Shown here piece by piece: positions 37,451-45,769 of a DNA stretch of 64,000 nt. The stretch covers positions 2,885,370 through 2,949,369 of the forward strand of contig NC_020055.1 in NCBI RefSeq assembly GCF_000331025.1. The letters are read 5' to 3'. The notes under the pieces were generated by a model that saw nothing but the letters and a program-made list of their open reading frames with translations, searched no databases and was not told the DNA's origin. Within the stretch, counting starts at the first letter, position 1; each line of letters starts with the position of its first letter. The position numbers and the translations under genes were made by a program. The stretch comes from Maridesulfovibrio hydrothermalis AM13 = DSM 14728 (GTDB taxonomy: Bacteria > Desulfobacterota > Desulfovibrionia > Desulfovibrionales > Desulfovibrionaceae).

Positions 37451-39538
37451 TTAAAATCCGCAATGACCGGCAATCGGCAATTTAATTACAAATCGGGTCC
37501 ACTGACCAGCCATAGAGTCCACCTCAAGCGAACCGTTGTGATGATCAGTTATAATAAAATAAGATACTGAAAGCCCCAGTCCGGTACCCTGTCCGACCTC
37601 TTTGGTAGTATAAAATGGTTCAAAAACTCTGTTACGGACCTCCTCACTCATCCCCGGGCCGTTATCTTCGATTTCAATCCGGACCATCTCGCCAGATCGC
37701 CTGACCCTTAAAATAAACCGAGGGCCTCCTGCGGCGTATGATTTCTCGTTCATGGCCTCAGCCCCATTACGGAAAAGATTCAAAAAGACCTGCTGAATCT
37801 CATTCCCCTCACAACAAACCGGAGGAAGATCAGGCTCATATTCGCGGATAACTTCAATCTGTTTGAAATCATACTCTTTTTTCAAATCATAATCACTGGA
37901 GGCCAATTCAAGAGTACGATCCAGCACTTCAATAATATTGTGCTCCCCAAGCACCTTGTCGCTTTTACGACTGAAGCTGAGCATATTCACAACAATTTTA
38001 GCAGCCCTGTTGCCGGACACAATAATACCGTCCAGCATCCTTTTCACGCCGCGTTCATCCATATACATTTGAATTGATTCGATGGAAGTTCCGCACCTTG
38101 CGGCAGTTACTTCATTTTTACTTAACTCAGGTGAAATTCTTCTCTGAATATTCTGAGCATGCCCGACAATCACCGCCAGAGGATTATTAATTTCGTGAGC
38201 CATCCCGGCAGCAAGACCACCGATGGACATCATTTTTTCACTCTGCATAATCATTTGCTCAAGATTCATGCGGTCAGTGATATCATCAATTCTTATTACC
38301 GCCCCTTCGACCCCGCCACCGACAAGCGGATATATAGTCACATCTTCATAGCGAACGCGATTATCATCATACCTTCTAAGCTTAGGGTCCACCTGCCTTT
38401 GCCCTGTTCTCAATGCCTCACGCACATGCTCCATTTCGCAGGCAAGATGAGGCGCGACAATATCAAGCGATAAACCAAGCACATCACTCTGCTTGACTCC
38501 CATCACCCGTTCTGCTTCATGATTCCACTGGGTAACATTGCAATCGGCATCCACACCGATAAGAATTGAGGGCATGGAGTTAATAACATTTGCAAGATAA
38601 TTTTGAACTATTGTAAGTTCCTGTTCAGTTCGATGCCTTTCTAAAAGCTCAGCTGTAAGCTCATGAGTCTTTTTTCTGACTTTATGACGAAGCAACCATA
38701 TCCAAAAGACAAAGAATACAAAGAAAAAGACTAGCGGTACAAGGATCAAGGCTGCATTGCGGATAAATTCCTGATATAAACTTTTACGCTCATATACTCC
38801 AAACCATTGATGATATATTTCATCATACTTACCGCTCTTCTTAATCAAACTTAACCCTTCGTTAAGCTGACTGAGAAGTTCACTATTGCCTTTTAAGACA
38901 GCAAAACAATACTTACCAAAAACAAAGTCCGGCCCCACAGTAATAATATTGTCAAATCCCTGCTTTTCAACCCTGAATAAATTTTGCAACTTTCCGAGAA
39001 GAGCTGCATCATGAAGACCAGAAGAAAGCAATTTCAATGCATCCCCCTGAGATGTAACCGTAATTATTTTAGCATCAGGAAAAGTTGTAAGGGCATACTC
39101 ATGCATAATATCACCACGCTGAACAATAATTTCCTTATCGCTCAAATCTTCCATCGAAGTTATGGAGGAATCATCACGCACAAAAACAGTGTGAGATATG
39201 ACATTGTAAGGCATAGAAAAATCAATATATTCAGATCGCTCAAGAGAACTGAACATCCCCGAAAGCATATCGCATTTACCTCTTTCAAGATCCTCCACCA
39301 CATCCGACCAGGCCCGAAGAGTTATGCTGATCTGCATGCCTTGAGCCTCAGCAACAGCGCGTATAATATCGATATTGAACCCTGAAGGGATGCCATTATC
39401 TAAATATTCATATGGAGGATAGTCGAAATCTCCTTCAACAATTATATGATCCGCTGCAACAGCGAATGCAGGAAACAAAAAAAGTATGCAAAGAATAAGA
39501 TTCGTCTGCAATAAACCGAATCTGGTATATAATTTCAT
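37451..39538 (-). CDS. hybrid-layout sensor histidine kinase with periplasmic SBP_bac_3 domain
   Basis: 695-residue membrane sensor kinase. A signal peptide (1-29) is followed by an amino-acid-binding-type SBP_bac_3 domain (about 32-248; VEGDFDYPPYEYLDNGIPSG, SGMFSSLERSEYIDFS). Then come a membrane helix (261-283), a PAS domain (about 310-425) and a HisKA helix with the phospho-acceptor His448 in AAGMAHEINNPLAV. A HATPase domain follows (N box LFRNGAEAMN, then DNGPGM and GQGTGLGLS). It probably senses a small amino-acid-like ligand. No response regulator is encoded next to it, so its partner is elsewhere. Confidence 0.92.
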   Translation of the reverse strand: MKLYTRFGLLQTNLILCILFLFPAFAVAADHIIVEGDFDYPPYEYLDNGIPSGFNIDIIRAVAEAQGMQISITLRAWSDVVEDLERGKCDMLSGMFSSLERSEYIDFSMPYNVISHTVFVRDDSSITSMEDLSDKEIIVQRGDIMHEYALTTFPDAKIITVTSQGDALKLLSSGLHDAALLGKLQNLFRVEKQGFDNIITVGPDFVFGKYCFAVLKGNSELLSQLNEGLSLIKKSGKYDEIYHQWFGVYERKSLYQEFIRNAALILVPLVFFFVFFVFWIWLLRHKVRKKTHELTAELLERHRTEQELTIVQNYLANVINSMPSILIGVDADCNVTQWNHEAERVMGVKQSDVLGLSLDIVAPHLACEMEHVREALRTGQRQVDPKLRRYDDNRVRYEDVTIYPLVGGGVEGAVIRIDDITDRMNLEQMIMQSEKMMSIGGLAAGMAHEINNPLAVIVGHAQNIQRRISPELSKNEVTAARCGTSIESIQMYMDERGVKRMLDGIIVSGNRAAKIVVNMLSFSRKSDKVLGEHNIIEVLDRTLELASSDYDLKKEYDFKQIEVIREYEPDLPPVCCEGNEIQQVFLNLFRNGAEAMNEKSYAAGGPRFILRVRRSGEMVRIEIEDNGPGMSEEVRNRVFEPFYTTKEVGQGTGLGLSVSYFIITDHHNGSLEVDSMAGQWTRFVIKLPIAGHCGF

Positions 39539-39855
39539 TAGACTCTCCGCACTTCTACGTGAATTATCATCATTTAATTATATAAAGACCCGCTACAAGC
39601 CAAAAATAAATTACAAAGAAAAACCATTCATTAAAAATAAGTTAACAAAGAAAACATACCACTAAGATAATAAAACACTTTTCCCCTCTTCTGTCCAATA
39701 GATAGCATCCATTTAAAACAAGCAGGCAGCACATTTGCCATTCCTGCAAACATTAATATTGCATATCATTTAAAAAATTAGATGAATAAAAATAAAAAAC
39801 CCCTGAAATACTTTTCAGTATTTCAGGGGTTTTTTATAATCAAAATTTTTAAAAT
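39539..39855. other. AT-rich intergenic region between the sensor kinase and tetR
   Basis: No gene seen. It holds the sensor kinase's upstream region and the strong terminator at 39795-39836. Confidence 0.6.
39795..39836. terminator. strong bidirectional terminator
   Basis: CCCCTGAAATAC (39800-39811) and GTATTTCAGGGG (39818-39829) form a perfect 12-bp stem flanked by AAAAA and TTTTTT. It ends the tetR transcript, whose stop is 20 bases away. Confidence 0.92.
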
Positions 39856-40431
39856 TTATTTTGTCTTAAGAGCACGCATAATAAAATTCAAAGCTTCTTC
39901 ATAAAGCCTAGGCGGACTGTATGGAGTGAGCAGTTTGGTCCTTACCGCCCCGACAAGATTGCAAAGAACAACCGATGCAGTCTCTGAGACAGGCACATCC
40001 GGAATAGACCCGTCACGCACCCCGCGGGCAACGCAATTTTCAAGCAGTACCGGAATCTGAGCAAATTTATGAACCATAGCATCACGGTCCGCCCCGGTCT
40101 TAAGATCGCTGAACGGAGAACACCTGACCAGCACCAGAAAATCTTCATCAGAATCAATGGAAAACTGAAGATACCTGCGGGCAAACCTGCAAACTGCATC
40201 ATAACCGTCTTCGGCCTGCACAATTTCATCCTGAAGAGCAAGACTTAAGCGTTCGGCAACATCAAAACCTGCAGCGCGAAAAAGTTTTTCTTTATTACCG
40301 TAATGATGGGAAAGAAGTCCCACAGCGACTCCGGCCCGGTCAGCTATTTTTTTAAATGTAGTTCCGCTATAGCCAAGTTCTCCGAACAATTGCTTAGCTG
40401 ATTTTAAAACAGTATCCTTCTTAGTCATCAT
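39856..40431 (-). CDS. TetR-family transcriptional regulator
   Basis: 191 residues. The N-terminal HTH is KKDTVLKSAKQLFGELGYSG followed by KIADRAGVAVGLLSHHYGNKEKLF, the classic TetR/AcrR pattern. The C-terminal ligand domain has no recognisable specificity. A palindrome-like site (GTAAAAT and ATTTTTAC, 40470-40487) lies about 40 bases upstream and may be its operator. No efflux or enzyme operon is adjacent, so the target is unknown; the divergent region leads only to an orphan terminator and, 800 bases on, a Usp gene. Confidence 0.9.
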   Translation of the reverse strand: MMTKKDTVLKSAKQLFGELGYSGTTFKKIADRAGVAVGLLSHHYGNKEKLFRAAGFDVAERLSLALQDEIVQAEDGYDAVCRFARRYLQFSIDSDEDFLVLVRCSPFSDLKTGADRDAMVHKFAQIPVLLENCVARGVRDGSIPDVPVSETASVVLCNLVGAVRTKLLTPYSPPRLYEEALNFIMRALKTK

Positions 40432-40469
40432 ATATTCTCTTTATTTGAGCTTTTTTAATATAGATCAGT

Positions 40470-40487
40470 GTAAAATAGCATTTTTAC
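40470..40487. promoter_or_regulatory. candidate TetR operator
   Basis: GTAAAAT and ATTTTTAC are near-perfect inverted arms around AGC, placed about 40 bases upstream of the tetR start, where an autorepressor would bind. Confidence 0.45.
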
Positions 40488-40605
40488 GTAAATCCCATCT
40501 AAAGGTCAACACGCAAAGTGGTTACACCTCAACAATGAAAATCTTTTAATTTCAAAATATTAGTTTAGACAACCGTTCATTCAATCACTCCTTGCTCAAA
40601 AGTAC

Positions 40606-40633
40606 AAAGGCCCCTCCGAATGGAGGGGCCTTT
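40606..40633 (+). terminator. orphan terminator hairpin
   Basis: AAAGGCCCCTCC and GGAGGGGCCTTT form a perfect 12-bp stem with the loop GAAT. The run after it is TTTGCTTT. No gene precedes it on the plus strand within 170 bases, so it may end a small RNA or be a relic. Confidence 0.7.
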
Positions 40634-41275
40634 GCTTTAAGGAATGGAAACGGAAGGTGGTTTTACTAAACAATTCCGATCTGTGAAAACCTGACGTCTG
40701 AAACAACGAGTTCATACACCAGAGATTTTCATAAGGATCCTTAATTAATGTCCTGCAAAATTATGATGAGATGCGGGCTTCATCACAACCTGCGCCAAAG
40801 TGATTCTCACAAGAACAATTGAGGTGAACGTGTGTTCAACTATTTCTATCGAGGCAATTCATACTTCCCCAAAAGACCCCTACAGCCTCAAAGACAAGGA
40901 ATTATACGACAACAGAAGGCTGCAACCGCCTTTGTGGATATCTACTCGGAACTCTTTTTCAGAGCGACATCAACTGGAAACAATATCTACGTTCAGTCTT
41001 AAATTCTGTCAACTGTTTTTAGCCACTTTTTTGATTAAACAATCAACAAATGCATAACATATCAATTTTACAGACTTATTAATAACAAAAACAGAGTTTC
41101 TAAATAAAGATTTTGAAAGAACACAAGCGTAAACAACCATCTAAAAGGGCCACATCTACGACTGATCAAGCATTCAGTCACAGAAATACAACTTATACTC
41201 ACTTCATCTGCCAAGACCGGTTGCAGCGCATGCGAGGTTCACGTACTATGGGTTAAATAAACAAGGAGAGCGCAT

Positions 41276-41698
41276 ATGATTTTTTCAAAAATATTAATCC
41301 CCGTCGACGCTTCCAGACACTCTGAAAGCGCGGTAAATTACGGCTCCGCTCTGGCTGAAATATCAGAAGCAAAAGTAATTCTGCTGCATTGCCACAGACC
41401 TATTCCCACAGGACTGGGGGAGCCGAACTTCCAAAAAGCCATAGACGATGCCACCCGTGACTCCTACGCAATACTCGAAAAGCATACTTCAATGCTTAAG
41501 GCGAAAAATATCGAATTCGACGAAAAAATTATCGGTGGATCAACGGCCAAATCCATCAAAGCTGTAGCAGAAACAGAAGGATGCGACCTGATCGTTATGG
41601 GGTCGAAAGGCAAATCCGATCTTGAAGGACTGGTGGTAGGCAGCGTGACCCATAAAGTTCTGCACATTGCCCCTTGCCCCGTACTGGTCATCAAATAG
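41276..41698 (+). CDS. universal stress protein (UspA family)
   Basis: 140-residue single Usp domain. ILIPVDASRHSESAVNYG is at the N-terminus, and the ATP-binding loop VMGSKGKSDLEGLVVGSVTHKVL is followed by CPVLVIK. It has an AAGGAGAG ribosome-binding site. It is unlike the longer Usp at 33012, which has extra acidic insertions. Monocistronic as far as seen. Confidence 0.93.
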   Translation: MIFSKILIPVDASRHSESAVNYGSALAEISEAKVILLHCHRPIPTGLGEPNFQKAIDDATRDSYAILEKHTSMLKAKNIEFDEKIIGGSTAKSIKAVAETEGCDLIVMGSKGKSDLEGLVVGSVTHKVLHIAPCPVLVIK

Positions 41699-41825
41699 TC
41701 AGCATCGTCAGCTCGCAGCTTTACGAATGCTTAAAATGAGATTGTAATTATATTTATTTTCATTTAATTAAGCATTACTGGTATTTTAAAAGTTTAACTT
41801 TTTTCCCAACTTTATGGAGAGGTTC

Positions 41826-42740
41826 ATGCGGCTTTTGACACGATCTGATTTTGATGGCCTAGCTTGCGCAGTTCTGCTCACTGACGTGGGAATTATGGAC
41901 AACTGGATGTTTGTACATCCTAAAGATGTTCAGGACGGCAAATATCCGGGCAACCCCAATGATATTGTTGCCAATGTTCCTTATATTGAAGGATGCGGCT
42001 ACTGGTTTGACCATCATTCCAGCGAGGAAGAACGCCTCGGCATGGACCTTGACTATAAAGGGATGTCCAAAAGTGCTAAAAGTGCGGCTCGGGTCATCTG
42101 GGAATATTACGGCGGCCACGAAAAGTTCGATGATAAATTCGATGAAATGCTTTACTACGTGGACAAAGTTGACAGCGGCGATCTGACGGTTGCTGAAATC
42201 GAAAAACCTGAAGGCTGGATTCTGCTGGGCTTTATCATGGACCCGAGAACAGGTCTGGGACGTTACCGCCATTTCAATGTCAGCAACTATCAATTAATGG
42301 AACACCTCATTGATTACTGCCGATCCATGCACATCAGTGAAATTCTTGAACTGCCTGATGTAAAAGAACGTGTAGACCTCTACTTTCAACGGGATGAACA
42401 GTTCCGTGACATGCTTCGGGAACGGGTAGAAATGTTCGGCAATGTGGCTATACTGGATCTTCGGGAACAGGAAGAAATCTTCCCCGGTAACAGATTTACA
42501 ATCTACTCCATGTATCCTAACTGCAATATCAGCATCCAGATCATCTGGGGCAAGATGAAGCAAAATACTGTCTTCTCCGTAGGACACAGTATCACCAACC
42601 GTACCAGCAAAATTGACGTGGGAAGCGTCATGCTCAACTTCGGCGGTGGCGGGCACAAGCAGGTCGGAACCTGTCAAGTCCCCCATGACGAAGCTGATGC
42701 AGCACTCGGACAGATGGTTGCCATGTTCATGGATAAGTAA
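41826..42740 (+). CDS. DHH/DHHA1-family phosphoesterase
   Basis: 304 residues. RSDFDGLACAVLL and WFDHHSSEE are the metal-binding DHH motifs; the C-terminal GGGGHKQVGTCQV is the DHHA1 substrate motif. Family members are oligoribonuclease/pAp phosphatases (NrnA), c-di-AMP hydrolases or exopolyphosphatases; the exact substrate cannot be fixed here. An ATG at 41814 is open, but GGAGAGG just before the ATG at 41826 and the conserved start MRLLTRSDFDG favour the latter. Confidence 0.85.
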   Translation: MRLLTRSDFDGLACAVLLTDVGIMDNWMFVHPKDVQDGKYPGNPNDIVANVPYIEGCGYWFDHHSSEEERLGMDLDYKGMSKSAKSAARVIWEYYGGHEKFDDKFDEMLYYVDKVDSGDLTVAEIEKPEGWILLGFIMDPRTGLGRYRHFNVSNYQLMEHLIDYCRSMHISEILELPDVKERVDLYFQRDEQFRDMLRERVEMFGNVAILDLREQEEIFPGNRFTIYSMYPNCNISIQIIWGKMKQNTVFSVGHSITNRTSKIDVGSVMLNFGGGGHKQVGTCQVPHDEADAALGQMVAMFMDK

Positions 42741-42814
42741 TATTAATATAGATATTCTGCTGAGAGCCTGCCATAGCGGCTGGCTCTTTTTTCACCCTCT
42801 CTGTTTAGTTTTGC

Positions 42815-42865
42815 TTGACAAAAGCAAAATAAGTTTACATTTAACATACAACTGTTTCACGAAAC
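42815..42865 (+). promoter_or_regulatory. umuDC promoter region with a small palindrome
   Basis: TTGACA at 42815-42820 is a good -35; TACATT about 15 bases on is a weak -10. Downstream, GTTTC-AC-GAAAC (42854-42865) is a short inverted repeat that could be a LexA-type site, but I do not know the LexA box of this organism. Confidence 0.35.
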
Positions 42866-42884
42866 CTTAGAAAAAGAAGCATTC

Positions 42885-43322
42885 ATGAATCCCAATTGCG
42901 TTGAAATACTTAAACCTGAAATTCTAAACAAAACAGAACTTCCCTTTTTCTTGTCAGAAGTTGCCGCCGGATTTCCGTCCCCGGCAGATGATTATATCGA
43001 CAAAAAAATGGATCTTAACGAGCACCTCATAAAGCACCCCGCCGCTACTTTTTTCGTCCGGGCCTACGGCGATTCCATGCAGGACGCAAACATCTCACAG
43101 GGTGACATCCTCATCGTGGACCGTGCAGTTGATGCCTGCCACAATACCATTGTTATCGCAGTCTATAATGGAGAACTGACCGTCAAACGTTTGAAGCAGG
43201 AAGGGCAGAAACTCTACCTTGCCCCTGAAAATAAAAACTATCCCCGCCTTGAAGTGACCGAGGAAACATCCTTTGAAATATGGGGCGTGGTTACCTACAT
43301 AATTCACAAGGCAGGATTATGA
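42885..43322 (+). CDS. umuD: UmuD-like self-cleaving protein (S24 family)
   Basis: 145 residues. LexA-type peptidase fold: the cleavage site AAGFPSP (Ala28-Gly29), catalytic Ser64 in YGDSMQDANI and Lys101 in LTVKRL. RecA-stimulated self-cleavage gives UmuD', which joins UmuC to form translesion polymerase V. Its TGA overlaps the umuC ATG. Confidence 0.93.
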   Translation: MNPNCVEILKPEILNKTELPFFLSEVAAGFPSPADDYIDKKMDLNEHLIKHPAATFFVRAYGDSMQDANISQGDILIVDRAVDACHNTIVIAVYNGELTVKRLKQEGQKLYLAPENKNYPRLEVTEETSFEIWGVVTYIIHKAGL

Positions 43323-44590
43323 GGATTTTTGCGCTGATTGACTGCAACAACTTCTACGCATCTTGTGAGCGGCTTTTCAGACCAGCCCTAAAAAACAGCC
43401 CCGTTGTAGTTCTTTCCAACAACGACGGCTGCGTCATCGCCCGTTCGCAGGAGGCTAAGGATGTTGGAGTTCCGATGGCTGCTCCGGCCTTCAAATACAA
43501 AGATTTCTTTTTAAAAAACAACGTGCATGTTTTTTCATCCAACTACGCCCTTTACGGAGACCTGTCGCAACGGGTTGCCAGCACCCTGTATACTTTCACC
43601 CCGGAAATGGAGGTCTATTCCATTGATGAATCATTTCTTGAATTTCCGGAGCACAAGGCTGACGAACTTCTGAAAATCGGAATGGAGATCAGAAACAAAG
43701 TTTTCAAATGGACAGGTATCCCCGTTTCCGTGGGCTTCGGCCCGACCAAAACCTTAGCCAAGGCTGCAAATAGATTTGCTAAAAAAGAAAACCGGACCAA
43801 CGGAGTCTTCAGCCTGTGCAAAGGGGTTGATATTGATGAACTGCTTGATAAAGTACCGGTAACTGATGTCTGGGGCATCGGCAGAAGGCATGGAAAAAAG
43901 TTAATTGACCGGCAGGTTACGACAGCCCGTCTTTTTAAAGATTTGCCGGACCTGTGGATCAAAAAAAATATGGCCGTTACCGGATTGCACACCGCACTGG
44001 AGCTTCGAGGGACGCCTTGCTTTTCTCTGGAAGATGCTCCGCCACCTAAAAAAACAATCTCCACTTCACGCTCATTCGGCCGGCCCGTTTCCGCTCTGCC
44101 GGAACTGGAAGAATCCGTAGCCGCTTATGTCTCACGTGCCGCGGAAAAGCTGCGCGGACAAAATTCACTTGCGGGAGGGGTCATGGTCTACCTGACCACC
44201 AACCGGCACAACACCCAGCCCCAATACTCAAATACGGCAACACGTATGTTCCCGGTCGCAACTGACTATACACCGGAAATCATTTCTGCGGCGATAAAAG
44301 GCATCCGCTCAATATATAAAGAAGGATACAAATTTAAAAAAACAAAAGTCGTCCTTCTGGAGCTGAGCCATAAATACAATAGGCAGGCCAACCTTCTGGA
44401 ACTTGATGACAAAGCAGGAAAAGAAAAAAAGAAGTCCCTTATGAAACTGCTGGACACTGCCAATAAACGATTCGGCAGACAAACTCTGAACTACGCTTCA
44501 GAAGGAATTTCGCAACTCTGGAAAATGAACAGAAATTTTAAATCTCCGGACTATACAACCAATTGGCACGAACTTCCTGAAATTAAATAA
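43319..44590 (+). CDS. umuC: Y-family translesion DNA polymerase UmuC
   Basis: Catalytic subunit of DNA polymerase V, 423 residues as in E. coli (422). FALIDCNNFYASCERLFRP with the first catalytic Asp, VVLSNNDGCVIARS, and YSIDESFLEF with the paired acidic residues; the little-finger part ends with the UmuC-specific tail (NRNFKSPDYTTNWHELPEIK). The open frame begins at 43280, but ATG 43319 overlapping the umuD stop (ATGA) is the correct start and suggests translational coupling. Confidence 0.95.
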   Translation: MRIFALIDCNNFYASCERLFRPALKNSPVVVLSNNDGCVIARSQEAKDVGVPMAAPAFKYKDFFLKNNVHVFSSNYALYGDLSQRVASTLYTFTPEMEVYSIDESFLEFPEHKADELLKIGMEIRNKVFKWTGIPVSVGFGPTKTLAKAANRFAKKENRTNGVFSLCKGVDIDELLDKVPVTDVWGIGRRHGKKLIDRQVTTARLFKDLPDLWIKKNMAVTGLHTALELRGTPCFSLEDAPPPKKTISTSRSFGRPVSALPELEESVAAYVSRAAEKLRGQNSLAGGVMVYLTTNRHNTQPQYSNTATRMFPVATDYTPEIISAAIKGIRSIYKEGYKFKKTKVVLLELSHKYNRQANLLELDDKAGKEKKKSLMKLLDTANKRFGRQTLNYASEGISQLWKMNRNFKSPDYTTNWHELPEIK

Positions 44591-44775
44591 TTTTACAGAG
44601 TTAAATCAATAAAATCTCTTTCAAGGCTTGCAGCAACCCGCGCTGAGCAAGAGTTTTTAATCAAAATTGTAACATTGCTTTAGCTTGCCCATTCTTCAAC
44701 TTTAGGGCATGAGTCGGAATAGAAAGTGAAACTTAAACCCCCGATCCGGGGAGAACAGGAACACTCTTTAATATT

Positions 44776-45381
44776 ATGAAGAACCGTTCATTTACCAGAA
44801 TTAAAAAAAACGCCGCCCTGCTGGGATCAAGCTTACTACTGGCAGCGGTACTGACAGGCTGCGGAACCAAAAATGAAGCAGCAGGTCTTCACCAGACTGG
44901 AACAGTTGCGTTCATGCTTAACTGTGACCAAGCAGCCTCTGTGTATTTTGAAAAAGCCATTGATGCCAATCCGGAATACGGCCCAAGCTACATAATGCTC
45001 GGCGACTGCTACCTGCGGGAAGGCAAAGCCGCAAAAGCAGTTGAAGTTATTAAGAAAGGACTGAATCTGGAGCTTGAGCAGGGTCATCAAAGGCTGGCTC
45101 ACAGAAAACTGGCTAGAGCCTACAAGCAACTGGGTGAGCCGGAAAAAGCATTGGAGCACATCACAATTTACACCCGCATGTCGGTGTATCAGGAAAAGCT
45201 CACGGCGCAAAAGAAGTCAGAAACCGAAACGTTTCTGGCAGAACTTGAGCTGCCTCAAGGTCATAAAACTGTCTCTGTTGAAAAAATTGTAGAAGACACC
45301 GAAAAAGCCCGCGAAAGCAGCAATGCCGCTAAACAGGAAGACACTGATATCATAGAGATAATCAGCTTTGGTCTTATCTAG
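44776..45381 (+). CDS. TPR-repeat lipoprotein
   Basis: 201 residues. A type II signal peptide ends in the lipobox LTGC with Cys29, so it is membrane-anchored. Two to three TPR units follow (ASVYFEKAIDANPEYGPSYIMLGDCYLREGK, AVEVIKKGLNLE, ARAYKQLGEPEKALEHI), then a charged C-terminal region. TPR lipoproteins often serve as assembly factors or scaffolds at the outer membrane; no specific partner is visible. Confidence 0.83.
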   Translation: MKNRSFTRIKKNAALLGSSLLLAAVLTGCGTKNEAAGLHQTGTVAFMLNCDQAASVYFEKAIDANPEYGPSYIMLGDCYLREGKAAKAVEVIKKGLNLELEQGHQRLAHRKLARAYKQLGEPEKALEHITIYTRMSVYQEKLTAQKKSETETFLAELELPQGHKTVSVEKIVEDTEKARESSNAAKQEDTDIIEIISFGLI

Positions 45382-45769
45382 TTACTAACCCGAATATCAT
45401 TAATCCCGCAATCCGCTCTGGAATGCGGGATTTTTTTTTAACACCATAGTAAACGAACAAGCTCAGGTTGAAATTTGACGAGATGTCCCTGTTTGTTTTA
45501 TCAGGGCAAACTGAAAAAGACTTCATGGACCACCTTTTTTTTAACCGAACAACTTGATATTTAACCGGATTTATCAACGCAAACAGCTACATGGCTTAAA
45601 AAGAACCGTTCAATTTAAAGATTGATATGATTATACCTTCATAAGTGTTGGTTTTATTTAACTTGACAGGTTCCTTATTTGGCTTAAAACGGTTGCGTAT
45701 TTTTAAAATTTAAGTTTTGCAAATTATATAATATACTGAACCCAACTTGAAAGACTCAGGAGAGTCATT
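45382..45769. other. gene-free region upstream of the biotin carboxylase gene
   Basis: 388 bases holding the terminator at 45402-45440 and AT-rich sequence. A TTGACA at 45663 and a perfect TATAAT at 45727-45732 are present, but neither has a well-placed partner box. Confidence 0.5.
45402..45440 (+). terminator. terminator after the TPR lipoprotein
   Basis: AATCCCGCA (45402-45410) and TGCGGGATT (45424-45432) pair, with inner ATCC / GGA support, and are followed by nine T residues. Confidence 0.9.

Larger units (their letters stand above)
40432..41275. other. 844-base gap between tetR and usp
   Basis: No convincing protein gene. A weak 85-codon frame at 40800-41057 has no ribosome-binding site and no recognisable protein character. 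The gap holds the candidate TetR operator, a strong terminator at 40606-40633 that follows no visible gene, and the usp promoter region. A small RNA ending at that terminator is possible. Confidence 0.5.

Noticed and set aside
40800-41057. 85-residue open frame in the tetR-usp gap
   Set aside because: No ribosome-binding site, no recognisable domain, odd composition; more likely chance.
42854-42865. A firm LexA box at umuDC
   Set aside because: GTTTC-AC-GAAAC is only a short inverted repeat, and the LexA motif of this lineage is not known to me; kept as a low-confidence regulatory region.
45374-45577. 67-residue minus-strand frame after the TPR lipoprotein gene
   Set aside because: It overlaps the terminator and has no supporting signals.
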